A DNA stretch of 64,000 nt from Pyrus communis (Eukaryota; Streptophyta; Magnoliopsida; Rosales; Rosaceae), in NCBI RefSeq assembly GCF_963583255.1, contig NC_084816.1, positions 16,913,100 to 16,977,099 on the forward strand. Direction: 5' to 3'. The translations under genes and the position numbers were made by a program. Below the pieces are notes generated by a model. It worked only from the letters and a program-made list of their open reading frames with translations. It was not told where the DNA came from and did not search any database. Positions 1 through 11,246 of this stretch are shown here, piece by piece (the first letter of the stretch is position 1; every line of letters begins with the position of its first letter).

Positions 1-64
1 TGCCTTCTGAGCTAGCTAAAGTGTTGCTTACAGGCTTGAGTTGCCTTCTGAGCTAGCTAAAGTG
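1..64. repeat. 41-bp out-of-frame tandem duplication
   Basis: A 23-base stretch beginning tgccttctgagc is present at 1-23 and again at 42-64, a period of 41 bases. Because 41 is not a multiple of three, the duplication breaks the retroelement frame that continues rightwards. It lies at the window edge, so its left extent cannot be seen. Confidence 0.8.
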
Positions 65-328
65 CATAATGTTTTTCATGTGTCCATGCTTCGTCATTAC
101 GTTGCGGATCCGTCAAATATGATACCTCCTCAACCATTGGAAATTAATCCGGATTTGACGTATGATGAAGAACCAGTAACGATTCTGGATTGGAAGGAAA
201 AGGTTCAGAGGAACAAGACTGTGAGTTTAGTGAAAGTTTTGTGGAGGAATCACTCAGTGGAGGAGGCTATTTGGGAGACGGAAGGTCGAATGAGAGATTT
301 ATATCCTCGATTGTTCTATGGTTACTAG
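29..328 (+). pseudogene. Ty3/gypsy polyprotein, C-terminal end (integrase tail and chromodomain-like region)
   Basis: This is the last part of a Ty3/gypsy Pol. The reading frame contains the conserved post-integrase segment (LPSELAKVHNVFHVSMLR) followed by an acidic linker and a chromodomain-like tail with ILDWKEKV and VLWRNHSVEEAIWE. That arrangement is typical of plant chromoviruses (Tekay/Del type), where the tail directs integration into particular chromatin. It ends at a TAG at 326-328, about 40 bases before a purine-rich tract and the start of an LTR at 383. The upstream 41-bp duplication disrupts the frame, so the copy is probably dead. The rest of the element lies left of the window. 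Confidence 0.8.
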
Positions 329-382
329 TAGCTAGTTGAGTTGTTTTGAATTTTGGGATGAAATTTTATTAAGATGGGTAGG

Positions 383-2509
383 TGTGACAGCCCATCCCGA
401 ATTATTCGTACTGTAGGTGTGAAATGACATTTTTGCCCCTAGTGGGTATTTGTCATTTTGTGTGGTTGTTTTGTTGTTGGCTGGTTGCATCTGAACCACA
501 CATTCACCTCATCCCCATCATCTTCTCCCGTGTCTCTATCTCTGTGTCACGAACTCTCTTTCTCTCTCTCTTCTTCTTCTTTCTTCGTACAGACAATACC
601 AAAAACCCGTGAAAACGTTGCAGATCGAGGTGGAATTTATACCTTTGTGTTCGTGAGGACCATACGAGTCCAACCATACCAATTTCAGGTAAGAAATCCT
701 TTGATTTCACGTTGAACCAGAGAACCCCGATTTTGGTCACTGTTCATGCACACGTGAAATGTTGTTTTTCAGGGAATTTGAAGCTTGTAGGAAGTTAAGT
801 GAGGTCCTTAGGAAGCTCGGGGTGGTTCGTTGGAAGGATTTGGACATTAGGATCGTGAGTTGCAAATTTGGCCGGTTTTCCTCGAATTTCTCCAGTGTGA
901 TCCCGTGATCTTGGAGGTTTCAAACAAGTACAACGTTGTTCTACTCATCTCCAGCTTTCCATTGGTGCAAATTTCATAGAAATTGGTGAAGAATCGAGTG
1001 AGAAACGAAGATTGGAAAAATTCCCAGTTTTCCGGCGACCGGCGTTTCGCCGGAGAAGAAGACGGAATATTCCATCAGTTTGGACGGAATATTCTAACAT
1101 CGTTAGTCAGTTTTAACGGAATCTGTTAGGGTTTAACGAAATATTCTTGACATGGCCACACGTGGAGGGCTCGTCTGGCCGTGCCTTGGCCAGCGCGTGT
1201 GACGTCAGAAAATTATTTTAAAAATATGGGGATGTTCGTGAGGTTGAGTAGATCACGTTGGTGTATTCACACACCCCATTTGAGCATTTTATGAGAAGTT
1301 ACTACGTAGTTTTGGTTTTGTGTTTTAAATTAACATTTTTATAGTTGTTTCGCATATAGGTGAAACCTATCCCGAGGACGAGCGCAATCACTCGAGACAA
1401 GGGGGTTATGACCCTTCCACATACCAGTGAGTGGGCTTTTGGTTTTTTGTATATACCTATATACTTGTGGTTTTTCCCAGAAAATGAAATGGAATGTTTA
1501 TATGTTTTAAATGTCATGCATTGCGTTTGCCTATTTATCTATGCATTAGTAGTTGCATGTATGTATGTTAGGTGCTGCGGACGCACAGGTAAGTGCCAGG
1601 TAAATTATGGTTTATGATTGTAATTAGTAGTTGTGTGTGATGCATAGAGAACTCATATCCTGCACCCCCGGTGTTAGTGCTCCCGCCCAGAGTAGGGCAC
1701 AGTCCTTCACGTGATGTTCACCTCCCACACCACACGCTCATCTTGGATCCAAGTTAGGTGCACAGTCCTGCCGTACAGACCACTATAGGTGGTTCCGACT
1801 CGTAGGTGACCCGCGATTATTTGCCCGGTCTTCACGTGATCGTAGCACTTAAGCTTATTTATTTACACCCAGTCCTGTCGTACATACCACTTTAGGTGGT
1901 TCTGACTCGTGTGCAGGTATAGTTAGTGAGTTGGGGATTTAAGCTCTAGATTCAGCTGTACAGGTCACGTTAGGTGGCTCCGGCTGACATGTTATTTGCA
2001 TTGATTAACATTACCTGGGTTACTTACATTTTATGTGGAGGCATTCGACATGGCATATTTCTGAGCATGTTTTCGATATATGTGTATATTTTATTTTCTG
2101 GGAAACTATACAGGTTTTACGGCGAGGGGTTAGAACTTTTGTTAATGAAATGATTTTGAAAAGCTTTGTTTTTGCCCACTCACACTTTCTGTTTTGCGCC
2201 CTTCTAGGTTCTAGTTTGAGTTGCTCTTTGGTGGCTTACTAGGAATCCACGGCATATCTAACAGATTATCACCAATGTAAGACCACTTCTGGGTGTGTTT
2301 AGTTAGTGTTTGTTCCTCTGAACTGCATTAGGTTTTCTATGCTTTGAATATTGTTTTTCACTCTTACACTTGCACTCGCATGTTAACTACTCTGTGTGTA
2401 GTTTGATTTTTATTTATTCGTACTTTTATTATTATCTTTTGCTTCCGCACTGTGTACATGGTTACGTCACCCTCACGTGATGGCCAACACGCCTTGATTT
2501 CGGTTGCAT
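383..2509 (+). mobile_element. 3' LTR of the chromovirus-type gypsy element
   Basis: The LTR starts tgtgacagccc at 383, directly after the purine-rich aagatgggtagg that would serve as the polypurine tract. It runs about 2.1 kb without coding potential. The 3' end is uncertain: gypsy-like sequence (ttacgtcaccctcacgtg) continues to about 2505, and a minus-strand Cassandra LTR begins at 2510. The stretch around 2460 resembles the end of another gypsy LTR near 43740, supporting an LTR end close to 2509. Short ORFs inside are chance. Confidence 0.6.
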
Positions 2510-2794
2510 TGTCACATCCCAGTCCGGGGTCCACCACATCCTGGGCCGGCCTCCGCCGTAGCACAATATTGTCCGCTTTGGGCCCTTACCACACCCTCAC
2601 GGTTTTGTTTCTGGGAACTCACACGAGAACTTCCTAGTAGGTCACCCGTCATGGGATTGCTCTCGCACATTACTCGCTTAACTTCGAAGTTCCTACGGAA
2701 CCCAAAGCCAGTGAGCTCCCAAAAGACCTCGTGCTAGGTAGGGATGAGAATAAACATATAAGGATCACTCCCCTGGTCGATGTGGGATCTTACA
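2510..2794 (-). mobile_element. Cassandra TRIM solo LTR
   Basis: Read on the minus strand this 285-bp block begins tgtaagatcccacatcg and ends gggatgtgaca, matching the Cassandra LTRs at 30244, 30599 and 41932. It holds the 5S rRNA-like core (aacttcgaagttaagcg, then gggtgacc). No primer site or second LTR adjoins it. No target duplication is visible (left tgcat, right tctcc), so it is a recombined or truncated LTR rather than a clean solo LTR. Confidence 0.8.
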
Positions 2795-2840
2795 TCTCCC
2801 CACTCGTCTCTCTCATTTCACCTCACTCCACAAACAATTT

Positions 2841-2873
<33 letters not shown>

Positions 2874-2984
2874 ATTTGTTTATTTGACTATTCTTTCAAT
2901 TTTTTTAGAACAAGCTAACTAATAATATTACAAGATAAAAAATAAAGAAAATTTTCATTATTCAATTTTATGAATACTAATAAT
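2795..2984. other. AT-rich spacer with (TTTTTA)n-like tract
   Basis: No gene is visible. A low-complexity run of tttta/ttttta units lies at about 2836-2880. Confidence 0.5.
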
Positions 2985-3450
2985 GTCACTATTTCTTAAA
3001 CAGAACATTGACTACTTCTTAAATTTGAACACTATTTCTTAAACTGAACATTGACTACTTCTTAAACTGAACAAACTATTTTGTAAACTGAACACTAACT
3101 ATTTCTTAAACTGAACGCTAGTACTATTACTATTTTGTAAACTAAACACTGACTATTTCTTAAATAGAACACCTTGTAAACTAAACATTGATTATTTCTT
3201 AAACCTAACACTAGTACTATCACTATTTCGTAAACTAAATAGACTATTTATTAAACCAAGTAATAGTACTATCACTATTTCGTAAACTAAGCATTGACTA
3301 TTTCTTAAACCAAACACTAGTAGTATCACTATTTTGTAAACTAGTATTATCACCATTTCGTAAACTAAACACTAACTATTTCTTAAAATGGAACACTAGC
3401 ACTATCATTGTTATTTAAACTAAACACTGACTATTTTATAAACTGAACAC
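2985..3450. repeat. Degenerate minisatellite of tatttcttaaactgaacac-like units
   Basis: About 465 bases are built from variants of two short phrases, 'actatttcttaaactgaacac' and 'tagtactatcactatttcgtaaactaa', alternating irregularly some 15 times. Units differ by substitutions and small indels, so the array is old. It has no open reading frame. Origin is unknown. Confidence 0.75.
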
Positions 3451-6100
3451 TAAAAGGTTCAAAATTTGAAGCTCTCTTCTCATTATCATATAAATCACTG
3501 GCAATAATATTTATATTCTTACAGAGTTAAAAGATCAGAAAAGCTAATGTGCTTTCATTGAGGATCATAGTCTAATATTTTGTATTTTTAGGTTTTAGCT
3601 GGTTAGGGTTAAAATTAATAAAGAATTTCATAATTTGAACATGGGGTGATGATCAGATGCTACCCCACGTGTAGGGCTATGCGGTAGTCATGTATAGATG
3701 TCATCAATATATTTTTTTTCATCTCAAATTTCTCTCTCTCTCTCTCTCTCTCTCTCTAAAAAATTTTGGGGTTTGTTGATGTCAGTTTTAATGGATTTGG
3801 TTGGCATTCTCTTCTCTCTACCCTCACAGTCTCTCTCTATTTATGAACCTTTTCCTTCCGGATGGAATATTTAAAAAGTAATTTGGGTGCTGCTTTTGCA
3901 CTTTTGGTTTTCTGTTGAATTGATAGATGCTTACTTTTGCACTACTCGCTTGCACACCCGCTTTGTGTTGAACAAGTTTTTGTGTTTTTTTGTTTTTTAT
4001 CTCTTGTCCTTATCATTAAATAAAAGTTATTAGGTGACTTTTGATTAAAACTCAAAGTTTTGAAGTCATTTTAATTAGTTTTCCTTTTTTATATTTGGTG
4101 TGGTGTCCCCCTTACAAACTCAGACGCTTCCTTCAACTTTAATACTTATTGACAGGTTATGGTTACTACAGTGGTGAAAAAGAGTGTTGCTCTTGCATTA
4201 TGGCGGGAAATCGAAACATATCAGTTCTTTAATTTAACTTCTAATCTAACAAATTTATAGTTTTACAAAAAGAAAAAAAAAATTAGTTACGTAATCCATT
4301 ACGCATGATAAGTTGTGATTTCATTTTCTTTTGCTTTTGAGTGCAATTTTGAATAATACGTAATTATATTCTTAATTCGTACTAACAAGGGATTGTTTTA
4401 TTTTTAATTGAATCTCCTAGCAAGGAAATATATGTAATTTTTGTTTTGAATTTTCAACAAGAAGTTGGGAGGCCAAAAGTGTGTATCAATTTCTCTTAGC
4501 TCTTCAAAACATTAACCAGTAAGAAGTCGTTCAACTATGGAATAAACGTTATCTTAATTTTAATGTTTTAACTGAAAATGTAGTTCGTCTATCTATTGAA
4601 AAACAATTAGATGATTGAACGATTTGATAATAGTTAATTTAAAAGTGACATAAAAATGGAAGGTTCACATAATTAAGCAATGAGAAGAATATGAAGTAGT
4701 AGATTGCTTTGATGGATAGGTTTTTCCTTTCAACACCCTACATTCTAAGTTTAATCTCTCCATCCATTTGCATAGTTTAGAGTAGTAATATTACTTTGTA
4801 ATTGAAACAGTGAAAAAGATTAAGGACATGCGGGAGCCAAAAATTACTCCCCATGTAATTGAGCCACTAATGCCTAAAGGAGAGTGAGACTTGGAGCACA
4901 AGACTTCATTGCTTATGTAAAGGTCAATTATCTCACTTACAAGAGATATGGAAGAACGTATGAAATGAATATTAAATTCTCCGGCCATTATATCAAACAC
5001 TCACTAACTTAAGCATCGAAGTTTTTTCTTTTAGATACCCTCCATGTTCTCTCATTGATGGCAGTTGAAGATGATGTTATAGCTTCTCAACAAGGGTACA
5101 ACATCATTGCTGGAGGAGACATACAATTTCGCTCCAACAGGAGATGATAACTTTTAAATTGGAAGGATAAATGACTTGAAATCTACACTGCAGTAGCACC
5201 TTATGACCAGGGGCAGTTTTGGACATGTGCAATACGTGCTCTTGCACGGTGCCCCCAATTTTAAAGGGCCCTAAAAGACGATATTATCTACATATATACC
5301 AACTTGGTTTGTTGTAAAAAAATTCATCTTTAGAAAATTTTCTAGGTTGAGCATACGGATAAGAGACGTTATATACATAAGAGAAATCACTAGCTTGATT
5401 ATGCTGGCTTTGCTTAAATCGAAATTTTATTTACTTATTTCATAATTTTTATTAATTTGAACTATAACTCACAACTAATAATAATTTTTATTAATTTGAA
5501 CTATAACTTACAACTAATAATACTCCATTTACATCTCTTATGCAACTCGGGCTGGCTTTGGTTCGGGAATCGAGCTGGAAATTGGTTACCGAAAACTGCA
5601 AACAAGAAACACAAACCAAATTAAACCCAACTTGAAATTTAAAAGCCTGAATTTGATTTTAAAATCCCCAGATTGAAAACCCTCCATTTAAAGATCTCCA
5701 AAATCGTAAACCCGAATTCGATTTAAGAAACCCCTAATCAAAACCCCTAATTCGATTTCAAAATCCTCTAGTTAAAAACCATAATTTGATTTCCAAATCA
5801 TCAAGTGGTTCATTCCGAAATAAACATGAAATTAATCCGAGTTACGGTAAAATTTCGTACTTTCTAGGCTTGTTCGGCGAAAGTCTTTGGTGAAAGTCGA
5901 CGATGGGAGTTCGAAATGGAACATGAAGTTCCCACGCTATTATGGAAATTGACGGGAAGAAACATAGAGAGGGAGTCGCAGCCGAGAAGAAACAAAGAGA
6001 CGGAGTCTGAGTCATTGGAGAAGATGAACTTGGAGGTATGTTGTGTTGAGGTGTAGTGTGGTGTGGTGTGGTGCGGTACGACCAGAGAAGAAATAGAGAT
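3451..6100. other. Gene-free AT-rich intergenic DNA
   Basis: I see no supported gene. Contents include a (TC)n microsatellite at 3729-3758 and a short block at 5210-5280 with alternating G-rich and C-rich motifs that could be a worn transposon end. At 5460-5525 a phrase (tttttattaatttgaactataact) is directly repeated. From 5550 there is sequence rich in 'accgaa' and 'ttcggg' motifs typical of non-autonomous hAT-like elements. The ORF at 4791-5000 on the minus strand has no recognisable family. Confidence 0.5.
3729..3758. repeat. (TC)n microsatellite
   Basis: An uninterrupted run of about 15 TC dinucleotides. Confidence 0.95.
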
Positions 6101-6103
6101 GGA

Positions 6104-6682
6104 AGTAGGGCTGGAAATTTTTCCTAAAAATCTCAAACCAAACAAAAAAAATACCAATACCATACCGAAAAATTCTCAAATCAATAAGATTGAAATTTTC
6201 AGGATCCTTACCAAATCAATCACAAGCCATTCGGTATGGAAATCGAGATTACATATTTAATTGTTCAGGAATCTTGTACTGAATCGAAAAAATATATATA
6301 TTTATTTTGGTTGCATTCATGATGAATGTTGAATTTAAATAGTTTGATAATAGACTATATTAGAAATAAAAGTATGAAATTAAGTAGTTTGAAACTTTGG
6401 AACATCAATTTGACATTGTATGAATGAATTGGTATTTCAATTAGTATGAAATTCCAAATTTATATGAGGTTAAAAAAATCTAAATTTCAATTGATATGAA
6501 ATTGGGGAAAGCCCAAATTTTAGCCCATATTAAAAAAATCTCAAATTTCAACCCAAAAGCCCAAAACCCAAAATCCAACCCCGATCCATATCAAAATACC
6601 GAAAACATTTTAGGAATCTCGAAAATTAGGAATACCGAAATTTCGGTTTGGGATTTGGGATCCAATACCGAACCACCCCCAG
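6104..6682. mobile_element. Possible hAT-like MITE
   Basis: The left edge reads tagggctggaaattttt and the right edge, read backwards, gggggtggttcggtattgg. The interior repeats 'ataccgaa' and 'ttcggt' motifs in opposite orientations near the ends. The terminal match is weak and no clean 8-bp target duplication is visible, so boundaries are approximate. Confidence 0.35.
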
Positions 6683-6689
6683 AGAGAGA

Positions 6690-6848
6690 GAGAGAAATGG
6701 AACTGAGAGAGGCTTTTAAGTGAAAAATCTTAGGTTCGAATCTCGTGGATAGCGAATTTGATACCAAATTAGATTATTCGTTGTGTGGCTTAGTCGAAAT
6801 TCTCTCTCCTTTTAGTGTAAAATATATCATTGTACTAAAAATAAATGT
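6690..6848 (+). mobile_element. SINE remnant (tRNA-derived, B-box retained)
   Basis: The sequence taggttcgaatctcgtgg at 6731 contains a Pol III B-box (GGTTCGAATC). It is followed by the SINE body ending gtgtaaaatatatcattgta and then an A-rich tail around 6838-6848. Plant Au-like and Rosaceae SINEs have this layout. The 5' part with the A-box is not recognisable, so the copy is truncated or decayed. Confidence 0.55.
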
Positions 6849-7601
6849 TGTGTTTGAACAATTTGGTACAAACTCTATGCATAATCCGACATGTCAGCGT
6901 ACGTTATGGGTGAATCAATTTATAGTCCAAGACGAATAGCATAGTCGGCACACAAAAAACCTGTGATTGTAGCCATGTGTGAAGAAATTAATATTTCCCT
7001 AATCGAATTACAGTCACAAACATGTTAAATGTTCAACTTTGCACTCTACCATACAAAGTTTCTCTGACAACATATTTTAGATGGCGTATGAGCACGTTCA
7101 CTATTAGACTCTACACGTGGAGAACGTAACTCTGATAGTACTATGAAAGAAGTTTCACTATAAAATTAAGTATGTAAAGTTTCTTAATTTCTCAATACGG
7201 GATTCACATTCTCATCACCCACCATTGTATCTTCTGTAACAATCAGCATCTCAATACATAACTTTGTATGGTGTTGTTACATTATTCTTTTCGATGACAG
7301 TTTGGTTCAAAGGTCATGCCGAATCTCTTTATCTTACCAGCTTCGCGATACAACTGAAACAATCAATTTTTTTTTTGTAACAGATGATTTTTTACGTAAC
7401 CTATTGGGGCTGATTTTAAATTAGCTTCAACTTGATAAAATTGGAAGTTTTAACAAAATACTTCCGGTACTGTTCACTTTTAACGAAAATTACACTTTTA
7501 CTCTAAAAAATCACTCAAGGTACTATTCACTTACAACACCTTTTTGTCATTTTGATTAAAACTCAAAATTTTCAAGTCATTTTCATTAGTTTTCTTTATA
7601 A

Positions 7602-7610
7602 AATTTTCTA
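7602..7610. repeat. Left 9-bp target site duplication of MULE
   Basis: aattttcta, identical to 9380-9388. Confidence 0.85.
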
Positions 7611-7909
7611 GGATAAATTACACAAAACTACCTCAACTATTTGTCTCACGACACTATCATACCTCATCTTTTAAAATTGACAATGTCATACCTCATCTTT
7701 ACAATTTGGTCCCATGTTATACCTTCCATTAGCTTAGCCGTGAATTTCTTAGTTAAATGCTGACGTGGCTTGATCCGGGACCCATTTTCAATTAAAAAAT
7801 TAATAAAATATTAAAAAAATAATTTACCCTTCAAAAAAACAAAAATAAAAAAATAAAAAATAAAAAATAAAGAACCCAAACACCTATCTTCCCCGACCCC
7901 TTCCTCTTC

Positions 7910-8638
7910 GGTCTTTTTGATTGATGGAATCCAAGTGCTTTACCCTTGGTCGTGTTTTTATTTTTGTCGCAAATTTCTTCTTTTTTGTTTTTCTTTATCT
8001 GTTGTTTTTTTATTTTCGGAACATTATCTTCTTTTTTTTTAAAGAAAAACTTGCTCAGATCCACATAACATCAATACTATTAGAGTGGGGCCCCATAATA
8101 TGTCGCATGTTAACAAATATTTTAGAAAAATTCAAATCAAAGAACCATTTGATATGTGGCACTCTTACTAAAGTATAAAATTGATCGATTTATAAATTTA
8201 TGGACCATTTTGACAAGATGAGTCAATTTCAAAAGAAAAACTTGTGTGGAGCTTAATCTATCTTACGGAGTGGCAGTACCATCCACTCAAAACTTGTCAC
8301 ATGAAGAATTTTAAGTATAATTTTCTCCTTTTTTTTTTATATTCAAATTTATCATAATTATTTTTCATTCTATTTAATATATAACATCAAATTAATCTAA
8401 CGAACTCTTTTTTTCCTCTCTCTCTTTTTTCTTCTCAAATTTTCCGTTCCGTATGAAAGTGGACATCTCAACTTTAGCTTTGCAAGCATGCTTCTAAAAA
8501 ATGTCCAGATGCATGTATTTTCTGAGAGGAAATAAGTGTTAACCAAAATAAAGTGAAGATAACAAATACATTGTGAAATTCAACTCCATAATCAGGAGTG
8601 AGTCTGTATGTTTATATTTATAAAGACTTAAGAGTTTA
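7910..8638 (+). repeat. Inverted-repeat arm shared with 10239-10952
   Basis: From ggtctttttgattgat at 7910 to ttataaagacttaagagttt near 8638 the sequence matches the reverse complement of 10952-10239, roughly 90-95 percent by eye. The open frame at 7921-8178 and its minus-strand twin at 10723-10941 exist only because of this duplication; they are T-rich and low complexity, so I do not call them genes. Confidence 0.8.
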
Positions 8639-8790
8639 TATTTATAAAGTGAAGATAACAAATACATTGTGAAATTCAACTCCATAATCAGGAGTGAGTC
8701 TGTACGTTTATATTTATAAAGACTTTAGAGTTTATATTTATAAAGTGAAGATAACAAATACATTGTGAAATTCAACTCCATAATCAGGGT
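8551..8790. repeat. Tandem repeat, about 2.5 copies of 96 bp
   Basis: Units start with aagtgaagataacaaataca at 8551, 8647 and 8743, so the period is exactly 96. The matching outside copy near 10300 has only one unit, so the expansion happened inside the MULE or after capture. Confidence 0.85.
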
Positions 8791-8898
8791 CGGGTCGGCG
8801 AATTCAGAGGCATACCAGTGGTAGTGGGTAGGGAAAATTGAGGGCTTGGAGTGGCGGTCGACGTTGAAAATGAAGGTCTTGAGGGTTTGATCGGCGGT
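8788..8898 (-). pseudogene. Captured fragment of a subtilisin-like serine protease gene (I9 propeptide region)
   Basis: On the minus strand a 37-codon stretch reads TLKTFIFNVDRHSKPSIFP followed by THYHWYASEF. This matches the start of the inhibitor I9 prodomain of plant subtilases (SBT1 class), with the 'T-x-I-x-x-V' strand, 'KPS-F' and 'H-HWY' signature. In an intact gene this segment lies just after the signal peptide and acts as an intramolecular chaperone. A stop codon lies immediately upstream in frame, there is no signal peptide, and the catalytic domain is absent. Base composition is clearly more GC-rich than the flanks. It sits inside a MULE, so it is a transduplicated gene scrap with no expected enzyme activity. 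Confidence 0.65.
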
Positions 8899-9041
8899 CT
8901 ACGGGGCGATTTGGGCTGAGAATTTGAATAATGTGAAGTTAGACTACTTCCATTGATTCAGCCTCGGAGGCTTCAATTACCAATCTGGGTTGGTCGATTT
9001 CGGGGAGAGGGGTAGGCAGCAGAGAAGGAGGAATGGGTTTT

Positions 9042-9069
9042 GGGGGGGGGGGGGGGGGGGGGGGGGGGG
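9042..9069 (+). repeat. 28-base homopolymeric G run in a G-rich tract
   Basis: The run continues into gaggggggagat and further G-rich sequence up to about 9140. It is a candidate quadruplex former, and its exact length may be a sequencing or assembly estimate. Confidence 0.8.
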
Positions 9070-9379
9070 AGGGGGGAGATGTTGGCGTGGGTGGGGAGGG
9101 GGTCGGGGGTTGCAGAGAAGGGGAAGGGGTTGGGGATGATGGGGGTTTGGTTATTTTTTTATTTTTTTTATTTTTAAGGGTAAATTATTATTATTTTAAT
9201 AGAAATGAGTCTCGGATCAAGCTACATCAGTATTTAACTGAGAAATTTACGGCCAAGCTAACGGAAGGTATAACATTGGACCAAATTCTAAAGATGAGGT
9301 ATGACATTGTCAATTTTAAAAGATGAGGTATGATAGTGTTGTGAGACCAATAGTTGAGATAGTTTTTTGTCATTTACCC

Positions 9380-9388
9380 AATTTTCTA
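9380..9388. repeat. Right 9-bp target site duplication of MULE
   Basis: aattttcta, identical to 7602-7610. Confidence 0.85.
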
Positions 9389-9599
9389 AATACTATCTGG
9401 CATTTTGAAATTACACATCTGTTAGGTCACCAACGTTAGGTGCTAACATGCACAAATATTGAAGCTCACTATGAGATTGATTAAGATTGATTATGGGAAT
9501 TCAAAACTCCATAGATGACTTCAGAGTTAAAACTCACGTCAATATTTTTCACTTCATCACCTAATGCTAATAGCCTAATATTTGCCTAATTTTTTAAAA

Positions 9600-9742
9600 G
9601 ATAATGCTAGGAAGACCAAAATTTTTAAACCAAATAATGTGTCTCCAATAAGAAATAAACACATTAATTGACACTTAATTAATTATACAATCATCTACAA
9701 CCATATTATTTGGTTTGCAAATTTGATTGCCCTTACATTATC
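9600..9742. mobile_element. Short palindromic MITE
   Basis: The left end gataatgctagg...aaaccaaataat is matched by the reverse complement of the right end (gataatgtaaggg...aaaccaaataat). About 40 bases pair on each side of a 60-base centre. The target duplication is not clear. Confidence 0.55.
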
Positions 9743-9852
9743 ATTTTCAAAACGTTTAATAGTTATTTAAAATATATTAAATCTAGTAAAAGAAAATTTT
9801 GAGTAGTTATTCTTATTTAATCTTTCGGGTTTTTAGTTTCTCAAATTGGAGA

Positions 9853-9940
9853 AAACTTATGTGGGGCTTAATTTGCCACTAAATCTTGCTAAGTGATACT
9901 ACCATCCACTCAAAGCTTGCCACGTGGCTAGCTTTAAGTT

Positions 9941-9994
<54 letters not shown>

Positions 9995-10645
9995 CATTCT
10001 TCTATACTTAAATATCTCATGATTAATTTTCTTTCTAATAAGTACACACCACAGATTCATCCAACGGCTCATTTTTTTCTCTCTTCTTCCGTCTCTCTCC
10101 TTTTTTTGTCAAATTTTCCCTAGCATATGCATTCTTCGCTCACCCGCACTATTTCTTGCGTTTCTTCATAAGAAACTGGGGAAAGAGTATTAGTTTGTGA
10201 GTTAATCTTTATCCTACAAGGATTAGAATTTTAACTGTAAACTCTTTAAGTCTTTATAAATATAAACGTACAGACTCACTCCAGATTATGGAGTTGAATT
10301 TCACAATGTATTTGTTATCTTCACTTTATTTTGGTTAACACTTATTTCCTCTCAGAAAATACATGCATCTGGACATTTTCTAGAAGCATGCTTGAAAAGC
10401 TAAAGTTAAGATGTCCACTTTAATACGGAACCGAAAATTTGAGAAGAAAAGAGAGAGAGGAAAAAAAGAGTTCGTTAGATTAATTTGATGCTATATATTA
10501 AATAGAATAAAAAATAATTATCATAAATTTGAATATAAAAAAAAAGGAAAAAATTATACTTAAAATTCTTCATGTGACAAGTTTTGAGTGGATGGTACTG
10601 CCACTCAGTAAGATAGGTTAAACTCGACACAAGTTTTTCTCTTAA
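9853..10645. mobile_element. Possible foldback element with diverged terminal inverted repeats
   Basis: Sequence from gaaaacttatgtggggctt near 9853 to about 10130 resembles the reverse complement of 10645-10430. Shared phrases include accatccactcaaa and a polypyrimidine segment ending tctcaaattttc. The right copy belongs to the arm shared with the MULE. Boundaries and family are uncertain. Confidence 0.4.
9947..9992. repeat. (TA)n microsatellite followed by T-run
   Basis: About 14 TA units then 17 T residues. Confidence 0.95.
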
Positions 10646-10952
10646 AATTGACTCATCTTATCAAAATGGTCCATAAATTAAAAAATAGATCAATTTTATA
10701 TTCTACATATCAAATGGTTCTTTTATTTGAATTTTTCTAAAATATTTGTTAATATGCGACATATTATGGGGCCCCACTCTAATAGTATTGATGCTACGTG
10801 GATCTCAGCAAGTTTTTCTTTAAAAAAAAAGAAGATAATGTTCCGAAAATAAAAAAACAACAGATAAAGAAAAACAAAAAAGAAGAAATTTGCTACAAAA
10901 ATAAAAACACGACCTAGGGTAAAGCACTTGGATTCAATCAATCAAAAAGACC
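10239..10952 (-). repeat. Inverted copy of the MULE interior block
   Basis: This is the reverse complement of 7910-8638. It lies outside the MULE, about 860 bp from its right end, and contains a single 96-bp unit. It is the likely source of the captured block, or both derive from a third copy elsewhere. Confidence 0.75.
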
Positions 10953-11232
10953 TACTTGGACAGTTAGTTGGACTGAACTTGACCTAAAAACCAGATGAAG
11001 AAAAAAAAAGGAAAAAACAACAGCACAAGAGAACTTTTTTTTTTTTTTAAACAATAAATTTTGTTAAATTAGATATTAAATTAATCATTCACGATTTTTA
11101 AGTTCATATTATCATGCAAAGATTCAACTCCGACCACTTTTGAACGGTACAGAAGATTAGATGCATGTTTAGATGGAAGGCCATACACGAAGGAGAGTAA
11201 ATTTGTTTCTGAAAGTTACAGTACATTTGGAT

Positions 11233-11246
11233 TTTTTTATAAATTT
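11233..11246 (+). promoter_or_regulatory. TATA-like element upstream of serine acetyltransferase
   Basis: ttttttataaattt lies about 120 bases before the first ATG at 11362, a plausible core-promoter distance. There is no other evidence for the transcription start. Confidence 0.4.

Larger units (their letters stand above)
7611..9379. mobile_element. Non-autonomous Mutator-like element (Pack-MULE) with long terminal inverted repeats
   Basis: The left end (ggataaattacacaaaac at 7611) and the reverse complement of the right end (gggtaaatgacaaaaaac ending at 9379) begin terminal inverted repeats of about 200 bases. Conserved internal stretches include ctcatcttttaaaattga. A perfect 9-bp duplication flanks the element, the hallmark length for Mutator-like transposons. 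There is no transposase gene. The interior holds a block shared in inverted orientation with 10239-10952, a three-fold 96-bp tandem repeat, a subtilase gene fragment on the minus strand and a 28-base G-run. Capture of host sequence makes it Pack-MULE-like. Confidence 0.85.

Noticed and set aside
5205..5290. hAT transposon end at the GGGGCAGTTTTGG motif
   Set aside because: No matching opposite end or 8-bp target duplication could be found.
7921..8178. 85-residue ORF and its near-identical minus-strand twin at 10723-10941
   Set aside because: Conservation comes from the inverted duplication; the peptide is Phe-rich from T-rich DNA and has no family.
9033..9326. Glycine-rich protein ORF
   Set aside because: The glycines are translation of the poly-G tract inside the MULE.
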